Assembly: GCA_015057325.1 (NCBI GenBank)
Contig: SVEQ01000004.1
Location: 124,001-188,000 of the forward strand
Origin: Lachnospiraceae bacterium
GTDB taxonomy: Bacteria; Bacillota; Clostridia; Lachnospirales; Lachnospiraceae
Direction: 5' to 3'
Length of the DNA stretch: 64,000 nt
Shown: positions 1-9,833 of the stretch, piece by piece
How positions within the stretch are numbered: the stretch's first letter is position 1
How the letters are laid out: the number at the start of each line of letters is the position of its first letter
Position numbers and translations under genes: made by a program
The notes under the pieces: model-generated
What the model was told of the DNA's origin: nothing
The model's input: only the letters and a program-made list of their open reading frames with translations
Databases searched by the model: none

Positions 1-1814
1 GTCTTAAAAGAATCACTTTGGGTAATGGTGTCGCCAAACTTAACGGAATAGCTTCTCATTGCGATATTTTAAATGAAATCAATCTTCCGGGTTCTATTAA
101 TGAATTTACAATGAATAAGCAGATATATGACTGCCCTCACATTAAAACTGTTGGTCCTGTAAAAGGTTATAATATTAATTACGGCTGGACTAAGTCTATA
201 CCTCAATACGCATTTCGTGATATAGAGACAATAGAATCCGTTGTTTTTGCAGATACACTTACAGAAATAGGAGTTTCTACTTTTTCAAATTGTTCTAATT
301 TAAAACATATTAATTTTCCTGATTCTATTCAGACGGTTGGGGGAAGTGCGTTTACAGATTGCTGTTTGTTAGAAGGGATTGAAGTTGGAAAAAACAGTCA
401 TTTGAAAACAATATCGAATGGTGCGTTTAATAATTGCGAGGCACTTACAAGTTTTCATTTTCCTGAAGGTATGGAGAGCCTTGCTGATTATGCATTTTAT
501 GGATGTTGTGAGCTTAATGATATATACATTCCCGACTCGCTTACCAGATGTGAACAATACACCTTTAAAGGATGTGTTGAATTAAAAACATTAGGTCCTG
601 CCGGAGACGGGAATTCATATAATGTAACATTAGGTTCAAAGACTCGTTTGCCAAATCTTCTTATGGCGCACAACGAGTTTTTGGAAAGTGCAGTCTTGCC
701 GGAAACACTTACGGAAATATCTAGCTCTGTATTCTGGGGATGCACAGAATTAAGAACTGTTAATATCCCGAAAAATGTTAAAATTATTAGAAGTTCTGCA
801 TTTGCCGGTTGTGAAAAACTTGAAGCTATAACGATACCGGAAGGTGTTTTAGAGATTGGCGGTAGTGCTTTTTATGGATGTAATAGTCTTAAAAGCATTA
901 CATTTCCGTTGTCCTTAAGAAGTAAGGGTTCATGGGTTGTCCCTGATAAAAAAGGTTTTGATATATATGGATATGATAATTCGCCTAGTGATTATCATTA
1001 CTATGACACATACTACAACTATCATTCACTGGGCAAGACCTGTCGTATTATTTTTTCTGACAGTCATACCGGCACCAAATATTATGATTTGTATGTGCTT
1101 GAAAATGGTACAATTGATAGTTTTCCCGAATTGCAATCGCCGGGACCTGAATATGTATTTCAATGCTGGACAATGTGGGGAACAACTGTAGTTGAAACCG
1201 GTTATAACGTAGGAAATCAGACCCAGATTTCTTTATACGCGAAGTGGTATGTTAACGGCGTGCCGGAATATGACCCAAGTGCAAAAGATAAACAAAACAA
1301 CAATCAAAATAATAATTCTAATAACAATGCCAATAAGAATAATAATTCATCTGCTAACAATAGCAATAACAGTAATATTGGAGTTAATTATACAGCAAGT
1401 GTTGGAAATAATAATTACAAGGTCATAAGTGTATCCGGAACTAACAAATGTAACGTTTCTTATACAGGATGCAAGACAAAAGTTAAAAATGCATCTGTCG
1501 GTGATACAGTTAGTATTAATGGTAATGCCTGTACGATTACCGAGATTGGTTCGTATGCATTTTACGGTTGTACAAAGCTTAAGAAGATAACTATAGGCAA
1601 AAATGTCAAATCAATAAGATACAATGCATTTTACGGTTGCAAAAAGAATGTGAAAATAATTATCAAAACAAAGAAGCTTAGTAAAAAAACCGTTGATTCG
1701 GGAGCGTTTAACGGTCTGTCAAAAAAATCGGTAATTATTGTTCCAAAATCAAAGTATAAAACATATAAGAAGATGTTTAAATCAAAAGGCTTTAAGGGTA
1801 AAGTTAAGAAATGA
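1..1814 (+). CDS. BspA-type leucine-rich-repeat surface protein, 5' end cut by window
   Basis: The frame is open from position 3 and already reads LRR-like sequence (LKRITLGNG) before the first possible start, a TTG at 18. The true start therefore lies left of the window. About 600 residues are visible. LRR_5/BspA-type repeats with the pattern 'AFxxCxxLxxIxxPxxxxxIG' fill roughly the first half. A segment around residues 345-410 ending in LYAKW resembles an InlB/Listeria-Bacteroides repeat. Next comes an Asn-rich linker (nt about 1290-1375), two more LRRs, and a Lys-rich tail ending in GKVKK. BspA-like LRR proteins are usually exposed on the cell surface and bind host or microbial ligands. 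No LPXTG signal or SLH domain is seen. The next gene, with a related C-terminus, follows after 61 bp. The family is confident; the ligand is unknown. Confidence 0.85.
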   Translation, partial: LKRITLGNGVAKLNGIASHCDILNEINLPGSINEFTMNKQIYDCPHIKTVGPVKGYNINYGWTKSIPQYAFRDIETIESVVFADTLTEIGVSTFSNCSNLKHINFPDSIQTVGGSAFTDCCLLEGIEVGKNSHLKTISNGAFNNCEALTSFHFPEGMESLADYAFYGCCELNDIYIPDSLTRCEQYTFKGCVELKTLGPAGDGNSYNVTLGSKTRLPNLLMAHNEFLESAVLPETLTEISSSVFWGCTELRTVNIPKNVKIIRSSAFAGCEKLEAITIPEGVLEIGGSAFYGCNSLKSITFPLSLRSKGSWVVPDKKGFDIYGYDNSPSDYHYYDTYYNYHSLGKTCRIIFSDSHTGTKYYDLYVLENGTIDSFPELQSPGPEYVFQCWTMWGTTVVETGYNVGNQTQISLYAKWYVNGVPEYDPSAKDKQNNNQNNNSNNNANKNNNSSANNSNNSNIGVNYTASVGNNNYKVISVSGTNKCNVSYTGCKTKVKNASVGDTVSINGNACTITEIGSYAFYGCTKLKKITIGKNVKSIRYNAFYGCKKNVKIIIKTKKLSKKTVDSGAFNGLSKKSVIIVPKSKYKTYKKMFKSKGFKGKVKK

Positions 1815-1875
1815 TTATTAAGTTTGTATTGTGAAACCAGTATTTTATTAATCGTTACCAGAAAGGAGACCGGTT

Positions 1876-3867
1876 ATGGATAAAAAGAAAATATATGTTA
1901 AGATAAGTGGTTTTGTAGGGCTTGTTATGACATTTATATTATTATCAGGGATATCGGTCCTAGCGACAGAACAACAGGCACAAGGTGATTTAATTATTGA
2001 TACCGATGTTGACGAGGGCTATGCATATGTTGGCGACGGTGTGCAGCTGCTTAGAGGTTACGAGATAATGAAGGGCGGAACCTATAAGGTTAGTATGGCA
2101 GAGGGGGTTACGCAGACAAACGAAGTGATACTTATTGATTCAGACAATCCGGTAATATTAGAACTTGATAATGTCAAGATATCATCTTTGGGATTAAAAC
2201 AGTATTTTTTTGGACAAACCTCATATGGTACATATTATGGAGCACCTGCTATATGGATAGATACTAATCTTCAAACTGATGTAACAATCATTTATAAGGG
2301 GGATTGTTACTTAAAAGGCTCTAATCAATGGGCAGCAATTATGAAATACAATAGAGATACGGGTGGAAAGCTTACGCTTAGGTCATCAGGAAGTGATGAT
2401 GATGTATTAAAACTTGAAGGTTCAAGTGGTATAGGTTCACATTCGGACGCTTCGTCAATGTCAGATAATGTATGTATTGAAAATGGTCGCATTATCGGTT
2501 CTTTTGGCGCGAAAGGCGTTAAGAACTATGTTATAAATGCTGGTTTCCATATACTTGAGAATAGAAGTTCCGGTAGCTCTACATCTGTTTCTCCCGGAAT
2601 CGGAACATCTACAATTAATGGAGGCACTGTTGTTACAAATGGACCGATAGATTCTTCCGTTATCACTTATAAGGGTGGAAATCTTTATAGCAAAAAAGAA
2701 ATGAATGTTATTGACGGTAATGGTGAGGAGGCAAAACTTGTTGTTTTTCCGGCAGATGAAAAATTAACAGGTGTAGTAATTGACGGAGTTCAATCGCCGT
2801 GTATAGCTAATAATTCCACAAATTATCAATTATATACCTTTATGTCAAAGAAAGCTCATAGTGTTAAATTGATTTTTACGGACAGAGAAGAAGAGTATTC
2901 GGTATCATTTATAGGTGATAAGCCAATTGTAACAGGTGATAATACTATATCCGTTACCTATCCGGATTGGGCAATACAAAGTATAGAGAAAGCAATAATT
3001 ACCGGTGTGCCTGAATCAATGTATTATACAGGCAAACGTGTAACTATACCGGATCTTAAAGTAACATTGGATGGTTATGAATTAAAAGAAGATAATGATT
3101 ATACTGTTACTTATACCAATAACAAAGAAGTTGGCAGAGCATCTTTTTCAATTAAAGGAATTAATACATACAAAGGAACATTATATGGTAATTTCGAAAT
3201 AAAAAAGAAGACGGAAGAGAACAATAATAATAACAACAATAACAATAATTCGGAAACCAACAATAATATAAATAATAATTCTCCGAATAATAATACAAGC
3301 AATAATAATTCTACAAACAACGATAATACAAATAATAACAGCACCGATAACAATAACGACTCTAATAATAACAACAATACTAATAATACTACTGAATATG
3401 TTCCACCGACGCCTAAGCCTACAGGTACAACGCTTCCAAAGAGCAATTACGGTTCGTATTACAAAGTAACATCATCAAGCAGCAGTAATCCAACGGCAAC
3501 ATTTACAAAGCCTGCCAACAAGAATACATACAGTGTGTATATTGACAGTATGGTTTATGATGCCGGCGTTTATTATACGGTAACAACTATATCCGATAAC
3601 GCTTTTAAAGGCTGCAAAAGCATTACTTATCTGTCGATTCCGTATTCGATTAATAAGATAGGGAAAAATGCATTTAAGGACTGTAAGAAATTGGAAACTT
3701 TTACAATATACACGACGAAGCTTAATTCGAAGAATGTCGGAAAGAATGCATTTAAGGGTATCACGAAAAAGACAAAAATAAGAGTTCCTAAGAGTAAGAA
3801 GAAAGCTTATACAAAGCTATTTAGAAAAAAGGGACTTAGTAAGAAGGTTAAAATAGTCGGAATATAA
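1876..3867 (+). CDS. secreted surface protein with Ig-like domain, Asn-rich linker and C-terminal LRR module
   Basis: 663 aa. It starts at ATG behind AGAAAGGAG, with a signal peptide over residues 1-30 (cleavage likely after VLA). Residues about 35-300 are beta-rich (ILIDSDNPVILELDNVKI and GSSGIGSHSD segments) and resemble carbohydrate-binding or DUF4353-type beta-helix modules; this is only a resemblance. Residues about 371-443 form a bacterial Ig-like domain (DYTVTYTNNKEVGRASFSIKG). A linker at residues 447-508 is almost pure Asn with Thr and Ser. Residues about 535-663 are two LRR_5 repeats ending in a basic tail (RVPKSKKKAYTKLFRKKG). The same tail occurs in the genes at 3896 and 40516 and, more diverged, at 1. 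No LPXTG motif was found, so the basic LRR module may mediate retention on the wall (inference). Confidence 0.8.
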   Translation: MDKKKIYVKISGFVGLVMTFILLSGISVLATEQQAQGDLIIDTDVDEGYAYVGDGVQLLRGYEIMKGGTYKVSMAEGVTQTNEVILIDSDNPVILELDNVKISSLGLKQYFFGQTSYGTYYGAPAIWIDTNLQTDVTIIYKGDCYLKGSNQWAAIMKYNRDTGGKLTLRSSGSDDDVLKLEGSSGIGSHSDASSMSDNVCIENGRIIGSFGAKGVKNYVINAGFHILENRSSGSSTSVSPGIGTSTINGGTVVTNGPIDSSVITYKGGNLYSKKEMNVIDGNGEEAKLVVFPADEKLTGVVIDGVQSPCIANNSTNYQLYTFMSKKAHSVKLIFTDREEEYSVSFIGDKPIVTGDNTISVTYPDWAIQSIEKAIITGVPESMYYTGKRVTIPDLKVTLDGYELKEDNDYTVTYTNNKEVGRASFSIKGINTYKGTLYGNFEIKKKTEENNNNNNNNNNSETNNNINNNSPNNNTSNNNSTNNDNTNNNSTDNNNDSNNNNNTNNTTEYVPPTPKPTGTTLPKSNYGSYYKVTSSSSSNPTATFTKPANKNTYSVYIDSMVYDAGVYYTVTTISDNAFKGCKSITYLSIPYSINKIGKNAFKDCKKLETFTIYTTKLNSKNVGKNAFKGITKKTKIRVPKSKKKAYTKLFRKKGLSKKVKIVGI

Positions 3868-3895
3868 GTTATATCATTTCAAAGGAGGATTATGT

Positions 3896-6850
3896 ATGGT
3901 AAAGGGAAGGATTAATGAGAAGGGTTTTATAAGAAAGAAATTTAAAGAGTCAATCAATAATAAAAATACCATATCATTTATGTTGGTTATGGCGATTATT
4001 GCATTCTCGATACTATTTGTTTTTCCAATAACTGTTATGGCGGATAACCCGCAGGGAACGGAGGATGGCGAAGAATTATCTGATGATTTTAAAGATTATC
4101 TTGGGGCTCTTAAAGATAATAAAAAAGCGCTTATAAGATTTCGTTGGGATAATGAATTGATGACGGGATATACAATTTATTATCACAAAGGAAGATCAAT
4201 GTATAATACAATGACCTTTAGTGAGGCTGATGGCTTTTATGAAATGTCAGAGCAAGAAGACCATCCCGGTTGTTATATTGTCGATATTAGTTCAATAGAT
4301 CAGGGTTATCTTCCTTCGGGTTATTTCATAGTATATAGAAGCAATCCAAAAGATATATTTGATTATGTAGAAGAAATACCGCAGGACAAATTAAATTTTA
4401 ATAATGGGGATCCGTCTAATTATAAAACCGCTGATTTATATACGGTTTCTTTTGAACAGAACGAGGATATTGAAGCACCTGAACTTCCGGAATCATTTGT
4501 TCAGTTTAAAGGGGATTTGAAAACTGAACGAATTAAAGTTCCTTATAATTCTCCAGACTGGTTTATGAATCATTCCCAATGTTTTGCGACAGGAGGATAT
4601 GCGCTTGCACACTGGGCAAAGGAAAATAACAGTGAAGTTTCAAACGCAACACAGGTTGATAGACCATTAAAACTTCATCCTGTATTTGTTGATGAGCAAA
4701 GAATGTCTCAAAATGAATATGACAATAGTGTTTATAGCGAATGGAAATACAATGATGCACTTGAAGTAAGGACTGCCGAAGAACTGATTAACGCTATTGG
4801 AGTGAAAGATAATAAGGATATTGGAAGATTTATTATTATCAAAAACGATATAAATCTTACTGCCGAATTTTGTAAGAATTATTTTGATAATTATGAAGAT
4901 AAAGATAAGGTGCCATATAATTCATCATATTGGGATTACAATCAAACAATAAGATTTGGTATATATGGATTTAATGCATCTACTTTTATAATAATCCCTG
5001 ATGGTGTTTGCTTGACTCTTGATAAAATAACAATGGCGTGTGCTGATAGTTATAATAACTCTTCAACAAAACAAGTACCGATAACAGTTCAAGATGGAGG
5101 TACTCTTAAATTAAAAAATAATTCAGATTTATTATATAGCACATTATTTGTACAAAAGGAAGGTAATGTTGAAGTTGATGATACAAGCTGTTTGACTTGT
5201 AATTATCTATATAATTACGGAAAAATTAGCTTCTTAAAAAGAGATGATTTGGAGAAAACAGATTATAAAAACAAATTGCTTATTTATCAAACATTTTTTA
5301 ATTCATCAAACGGAATAATTGATGCAGAATATGGTGATTTCATCTTTGACCTTGATTATTCAATGTGGACGATTAATGAAACTCAAAATTATGTTGGAAC
5401 AATGAATCAAGTTAAAATGCGTAACAACGGAACAATTACTTTTTCTGAATTATGTAATTGTGAGATTGGCGATAGAAGCGGGTCTGTATATCAGCACGAC
5501 AGATGCGCGCAAATGCCATTTATTAATAACGGAACAATTACCGTTAAGAATAAATATAACAATACAACTGTAAGTGGACTTGGACCATTTAAGGTTCAGT
5601 ACGGTAGTTTTATCAATAACGGCACATTGAAAGTTGATAACTATAAAGGTGAATTGTATAAGGAATCTGTTGGCGCAAATTATAGCGGTATTTGTATATA
5701 TGCTGCGGAACTTGTTAATACAGGAACAATCAATGTCAACAGTTATGCCGGAAAAGGAATCAGTCTTGAAGGATTATACTATGATCCTTCACAATGTAGT
5801 AACGAATATAAATCCGTAACTGAAAAGCAGAAAGGTCGTATTATCAATAAATCAGGCGGTAACATGAATATCAATACAGCAAAGAACAGTGTTGGTCTGC
5901 TTATTGGTGACTACAATCTTCTTGATAATTCCGGCACTATAACATTTAACTTTATTAACCCGGCAGAAACATACAGGAATAATTCATTTGTCATTCAACA
6001 GGGTTACTATGAAGACAGAATGGCAGAGGTTAATAATACAGGAATTATTGTCAATAACGGTTTTATTGCTAAGACTAATAAAGATAAGGAATTGATTTGG
6101 AAGGGCAACAAATGGACCGGAACAGGAAAAGAAGGGATGTATGTAAAAGAAGAAAGTCAAGGCGGTGGTGATGAGCCGTCAGAAGACCCTTCGGATGATC
6201 CATCAGACAATCCGGGTGGAAATGAGAATGGTAATACAGGCGGTGGCACAACAGGTGGCGGTTCGTCACAGACACCGACAACGCAGGCGCCAACCCCTAC
6301 ACCTGCATCACAGACACCTGTGGCAGAAGGTGGTAGTATTGATTCCGCAAATTCAAGTGACAAGTTTTCGACTTATACAGTAACATCATCAGATGCTACA
6401 AATCCTGAGGTTGCTTATACAGGAACAACTGATAAAAAAGCAAGCAAGGTAACGGTTCCTTCAATGGTTGAGTCGAATGGTGTTACATATAAGGTTACTT
6501 CAATTGAAGATAATGCATTTAAGGGTAATACAAAGTTAACAAGTGTAACAATAAGTGCTAATGTAGAAGAGATTGGCAATAATGCTTTCTCGGGATGCTC
6601 ATCACTTAAGAGCGTTACACTTCCTGCAAAGGTTAGTAAGATAGGCAACAACGCATTTAAGGGCTGTAAGAAGTTAAAGACTCTTACAATCAAGAGTACA
6701 AAGCTTACATCAAAGACAATAAGCAAGAGCGCATTTAAGGGTATAACAAATAAAACGACAATTAAGGTGCCTAAGAAGATGAAGAAGACATATACCAAGC
6801 TGTTTAGGAAAAAAGGGCTTAATAAAAAGGTTAAAGTTGTGGGAATGTAA
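3896..6850 (+). CDS. large secreted surface protein with beta-helix-like repeats and C-terminal LRR module
   Basis: 984 aa. It starts at ATG 3896 behind AAAGGAGGA; another ATG at 3892 is out of frame. A basic stretch of about 25 residues precedes the hydrophobic segment (residues 26-50, ending VMA), so this is a long-n-region signal peptide. Residues about 180-270 look like an InlB-type repeat (ALAHWAKEN, then LKLHPVFV). Residues about 430-720 carry many 'NNGTITV / NNGTLKV / NTGTINV' strands typical of right-handed beta-helix adhesins. Residues 755-816 are a Gly/Pro/Thr/Asp linker. The last 165 residues are LRR_5 repeats and the shared tail (IKVPKKMKKTYTKLFRKKG). The gene lies 28 bp after the previous one, probably in one transcription unit. 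A surface adhesin or substrate-binding role is inferred. Confidence 0.8.
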   Translation: MVKGRINEKGFIRKKFKESINNKNTISFMLVMAIIAFSILFVFPITVMADNPQGTEDGEELSDDFKDYLGALKDNKKALIRFRWDNELMTGYTIYYHKGRSMYNTMTFSEADGFYEMSEQEDHPGCYIVDISSIDQGYLPSGYFIVYRSNPKDIFDYVEEIPQDKLNFNNGDPSNYKTADLYTVSFEQNEDIEAPELPESFVQFKGDLKTERIKVPYNSPDWFMNHSQCFATGGYALAHWAKENNSEVSNATQVDRPLKLHPVFVDEQRMSQNEYDNSVYSEWKYNDALEVRTAEELINAIGVKDNKDIGRFIIIKNDINLTAEFCKNYFDNYEDKDKVPYNSSYWDYNQTIRFGIYGFNASTFIIIPDGVCLTLDKITMACADSYNNSSTKQVPITVQDGGTLKLKNNSDLLYSTLFVQKEGNVEVDDTSCLTCNYLYNYGKISFLKRDDLEKTDYKNKLLIYQTFFNSSNGIIDAEYGDFIFDLDYSMWTINETQNYVGTMNQVKMRNNGTITFSELCNCEIGDRSGSVYQHDRCAQMPFINNGTITVKNKYNNTTVSGLGPFKVQYGSFINNGTLKVDNYKGELYKESVGANYSGICIYAAELVNTGTINVNSYAGKGISLEGLYYDPSQCSNEYKSVTEKQKGRIINKSGGNMNINTAKNSVGLLIGDYNLLDNSGTITFNFINPAETYRNNSFVIQQGYYEDRMAEVNNTGIIVNNGFIAKTNKDKELIWKGNKWTGTGKEGMYVKEESQGGGDEPSEDPSDDPSDNPGGNENGNTGGGTTGGGSSQTPTTQAPTPTPASQTPVAEGGSIDSANSSDKFSTYTVTSSDATNPEVAYTGTTDKKASKVTVPSMVESNGVTYKVTSIEDNAFKGNTKLTSVTISANVEEIGNNAFSGCSSLKSVTLPAKVSKIGNNAFKGCKKLKTLTIKSTKLTSKTISKSAFKGITNKTTIKVPKKMKKTYTKLFRKKGLNKKVKVVGM

Positions 6851-6865
6851 AAGGGGGATTAAATT

Positions 6866-8596
6866 ATGTTTAAAAGAATTAGAAAAATGATTATTGGTAT
6901 ATTATTGCTTGGTTTTGGACTTGTTTTAAATTCATCAATATCATATGCGGCTGATGTTGCAATCTCACCAACAGAAGAGAAAGCCGATGCTCCGTTGATG
7001 CAATTAGATACTCAATATGTTGCATATAACATGGCGGGTAAATCAGGATATGTTAAGTTTATAACACCCAACGAGGTTGGATATCTCACCTTACATATAA
7101 TTAACATTGACACAACCGGTATGATTTCAAAAGTATATAATGCAAGCGGGGATGAATTATATCAGAACAGTGCTTATGATGGCGTGGGTGGTGATTGTAA
7201 CAATGAGTTCTATATTGATAATAATGATAAACATTTTCAGAATGACCACAGGCTCTATAAAGAGGAATTGTTACAGCAGAATACTACTTACTATATCAAT
7301 TTAAATGAATATGATAAAAAAATTGATGGTAAGTATGGACACATAAAGGTATTTTTAGAATTCATATCTGACAAGAATCCAAATGGTCCTGATGCTGCCG
7401 AAGCGATTGAACTTTATAAAACTTATTCAAGAAATATTGATGCAAAATATGTATTTGATTATGACTATTTCAAATTCAAAACAACCAATGCAGGAACATA
7501 CAAATTGTTTTTAAAAAAATTTGATGGTGATTTGGATTCGGCAATGAATTATTCTATCAAAAAAGCAAGTAATCTCGAAACGGTTAAAGATGCTTATGGA
7601 AATGATTTTGACCACGACATATCTATTGGTAATGAAAATACAACTTATAGAGATGTTGTTCTTGAAGCAAATACCGAATATATAGTTACTGTCAAAAAGA
7701 CAAGGTTAACGCGTTATTCTATTTCCGTGGAAGGAGAAACTAAGGTAACGTCAATTACTGTTCCTGCCGTGAAACAACTTGTAGGAGGGGGATCATTTGA
7801 CCTTGGAGCTATTGTTGCACCGGAGAATGCAAATGATAAGCGTCTTACATATGTTTCCAGCAACACAAAAATTTGCGAAGTTGACAAAAATGGAAAGGTT
7901 ACAGCAAAAAGCAGAGTTAATGGAGTTGCAATAATTACTGCAACGTCTAATGATGGTAGTGGCGTTAAGGCAGAATGTAAAGTTGTTGTTACACACACTA
8001 CTTCCAATATGCCTGCGGCAACAAGTTTTGGCAAAAACTCGATAAAGCTTATTTGGTTTGCTATGGAAGGAGTTGACGGTTGGGAACTTGAAATGCTTTC
8101 AAACGGAAAGTGGAGTGTTATATATGACGGTAAAGCCACAGAGTTTAACAAAAAGGGACTTAAGAACGGTGGTAAATATAAGTTCAGATTAAGAGGATAT
8201 ATAATTCTTGACGGAGTTAGGTATTATGCACCGTATTCAAGTGAGAATTATGGAGCTACAAAACTTGGTGCATCAAGAATTACTAGCATAAAGAAGAAAA
8301 AGATGCTTGATAACCATTATTCAGTAATTTATAAACTTAAAATTAAATGGAAAAAAGTAAAAGGTGCCAACGGATATACAATATTATACAAAGCACCGGG
8401 CAAGAACGGAATACAAGAACTTGGAAAAGCGAAGGGCACAAGCAAGACAGTAGAAGTTATTGTATGGAAGACCGGTAAAGGTATTAGTAAGAAGCCCGGA
8501 ACATTCTATGTCACACCGTATATTAAGCATGGTTATGAGTTTGAAGGTGTACGTTCCAAAGCCAAGAAATATAAGTTTAAATACAAACCACAATAA
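6866..8596 (+). CDS. secreted protein with Big_2 Ig-like and fibronectin type III-like domains
   Basis: 576 aa. ATG 6866 follows AAGGGGG and lies 15 bp after the previous stop. The signal peptide spans residues 1-29 (cleavage after SYA). Residues 30-290 hold two beta-sandwich-like segments resembling pre-peptidase C-terminal (PPC) domains. Residues about 291-378 are a Big_2 domain (VTSITVPAVKQLVGGGSFDL, later VTAKSRVNGVAIITA). Two Fn3-like modules follow (378-465 and 468-576), typical of secreted Clostridia proteins. The C-terminus is strongly basic (KKYKFKYKPQ) but lacks the LRR tail of its neighbours. No catalytic domain is visible, so a structural or adhesive role is most likely. Confidence 0.75.
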   Translation: MFKRIRKMIIGILLLGFGLVLNSSISYAADVAISPTEEKADAPLMQLDTQYVAYNMAGKSGYVKFITPNEVGYLTLHIINIDTTGMISKVYNASGDELYQNSAYDGVGGDCNNEFYIDNNDKHFQNDHRLYKEELLQQNTTYYINLNEYDKKIDGKYGHIKVFLEFISDKNPNGPDAAEAIELYKTYSRNIDAKYVFDYDYFKFKTTNAGTYKLFLKKFDGDLDSAMNYSIKKASNLETVKDAYGNDFDHDISIGNENTTYRDVVLEANTEYIVTVKKTRLTRYSISVEGETKVTSITVPAVKQLVGGGSFDLGAIVAPENANDKRLTYVSSNTKICEVDKNGKVTAKSRVNGVAIITATSNDGSGVKAECKVVVTHTTSNMPAATSFGKNSIKLIWFAMEGVDGWELEMLSNGKWSVIYDGKATEFNKKGLKNGGKYKFRLRGYIILDGVRYYAPYSSENYGATKLGASRITSIKKKKMLDNHYSVIYKLKIKWKKVKGANGYTILYKAPGKNGIQELGKAKGTSKTVEVIVWKTGKGISKKPGTFYVTPYIKHGYEFEGVRSKAKKYKFKYKPQ

Positions 8597-8604
8597 TTTT
8601 TGAA

Positions 8605-8634
8605 TTGACATTTACATTGATAAAAATGTATTAT
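8605..8634 (+). promoter_or_regulatory. sigma-A-type promoter for the DUF2752 gene
   Basis: A perfect -35 TTGACA at 8605-8610 and TATTAT at 8629-8634 are separated by 18 bp, 37 bp before the start codon. It separates the small-membrane-protein genes from the surface-protein run. Confidence 0.7.
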
Positions 8635-8671
8635 AAGTAAAAGTTGGTAAAATACAAAGAGGCGACGTTAC

Positions 8672-9121
8672 ATGAAAGGCAAAGGGCTTTCCCTGCTAAA
8701 AGAAGATATTCGTAATAATTATAAAGGGATACTGATTGTTATAATATATTCAGTTGTAACTCAATTAGTTTTTGGTTTTATATGTCCGTTTCGCCTTGTA
8801 ACAGGGATTCCTTGTCCGGGTTGTGGACTTACAAGGGCAGGGCTTTCTCTTATAAAACTTGATTTTGGCAAGGTCTTGTATTACAACGTGATGATTATTC
8901 CGATTGCGATATACATCATCTATGCGGTAGTTTGCAGATATGTAGTGGGTACGAAAGTTAGATTTTGTACAGTGATACTAATAATTCTTGCCGTAGCTTT
9001 ACTTGTTTTATACTTTTATCGTATGGTTCGGTTTTTCCCGAATCACAAGCCTATGGAATATGTTGAGCGGAATTTGTTTTCGCCAATATATACATTTGTG
9101 AAGGGGATCATTTACAAATGA
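8672..9121 (+). CDS. DUF2752 family membrane protein
   Basis: 149 aa with about three hydrophobic segments. The signature CP...GxPCPGCGLTRA (residues about 38-56, Cys-rich, between the first two membrane segments) is diagnostic of DUF2752, a family of small integral membrane proteins of unknown function common in Bacteroidetes and Firmicutes. It has its own promoter just upstream. In many genomes DUF2752 genes sit beside TM2-like or CD225-like small membrane proteins, as they do here, but no function is established. Confidence 0.8.
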   Translation: MKGKGLSLLKEDIRNNYKGILIVIIYSVVTQLVFGFICPFRLVTGIPCPGCGLTRAGLSLIKLDFGKVLYYNVMIIPIAIYIIYAVVCRYVVGTKVRFCTVILIILAVALLVLYFYRMVRFFPNHKPMEYVERNLFSPIYTFVKGIIYK

Positions 9122-9170
9122 TAACAACTTCATTACATTATTAATTATCAAATGAAAGGAGAAGGGGTTT

Positions 9171-9410
9171 ATGCATGATGAGGAACTGACACTTGGTCAA
9201 TGGGTCGGAACAGTTATTCTTACTATGATTCCTTGTGTAGGATTAATCTGTTTGTTAGTTTGGGCATTCAGCGGTAATACTCAAATTGACAAGAAGCGTT
9301 ACGCACAGGCATTCTTGATTTTCGAAGTGATTATGATTGTTTTGACGATTATCTTGTACGCAATACTTGGAGCAGCAATGTTTGCAATGTTCTCAAGTCT
9401 TGGTGCATAA
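9171..9410 (+). CDS. small two-helix membrane protein, paralogue 1
   Basis: 79 aa, starting at ATG 9171 behind AAAGGAGAAGGGG. It has two hydrophobic helices. The pattern LGQWxxTxxLxxIPCV, then LxVWAxxG, then a K-containing stretch and QAFL is shared with the next gene, so the two are tandem paralogues. The family is frequent in Firmicutes and has no assigned role. A signal-like or pore role cannot be claimed from sequence. Confidence 0.7.
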   Translation: MHDEELTLGQWVGTVILTMIPCVGLICLLVWAFSGNTQIDKKRYAQAFLIFEVIMIVLTIILYAILGAAMFAMFSSLGA

Positions 9411-9456
9411 TTGGATATGGTTATTTTGTCATTTAATACTGATGGGAGGTTTAATT

Positions 9457-9705
9457 ATGGATAACAAAATGTCATTTGGCCAGTGGCTGTTGACTATATT
9501 TTTGCTTTGTATTCCATGCGTGAACTATGTTTTACTTATTGTATGGGCTGTTGGCGACGGCGGCGGATACACAGCAAGAAAAACTTTTTCACAGGCGTAT
9601 CTTATTGTTTCTATAGCAATTTTTGTACTTAGTTTCATTTTCGGAATTGTTGCCGGAATGCTTGGTGCAACTGCTGTAGGTAGTACAATGCTGTTCTTCT
9701 TATAG
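9457..9705 (+). CDS. small two-helix membrane protein, paralogue 2
   Basis: 82 aa. The frame is open from 9367, but the start at ATG 9457 is preferred. It has a GGGAGG ribosome binding site at 9444-9449, and the residues from here on (MDNKMSFGQWLLTIFLLCIP) align with the upstream paralogue, while the upstream extension overlaps that gene and does not. It has the same architecture: two membrane helices with a short polar loop (GGGYTARKTFSQAYL). It is 46 bp after paralogue 1 and probably cotranscribed with it. Confidence 0.7.
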   Translation: MDNKMSFGQWLLTIFLLCIPCVNYVLLIVWAVGDGGGYTARKTFSQAYLIVSIAIFVLSFIFGIVAGMLGATAVGSTMLFFL

Positions 9706-9729
9706 CATACGACCTTTTTCAAAAAGTTG

Positions 9730-9757
9730 TTGACGTATTGGAAATTTATGTTATAAT
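9730..9757 (+). promoter_or_regulatory. promoter for rpsU
   Basis: -35 TTGACG at 9730-9735, 16-bp spacer, -10 TATAAT at 9752-9757 preceded by TGT (extended -10). A strong consensus match fits a ribosomal protein gene. The leader to the start codon is about 70 nt. Confidence 0.75.
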
Positions 9758-9833
9758 TTTACGTGTGTTTGAAAAATAACCCAAGGTTGTATGCGAGACA
9801 CAATATGCAACTGAAGGGAGGTCAGGTGAGAGA

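Noticed and set aside
3111-3446. 111-residue minus-strand Leu-rich frame
   Set aside because: Antisense of the Asn-rich linker; poly-AAC/AAT read backwards gives Leu/Val.
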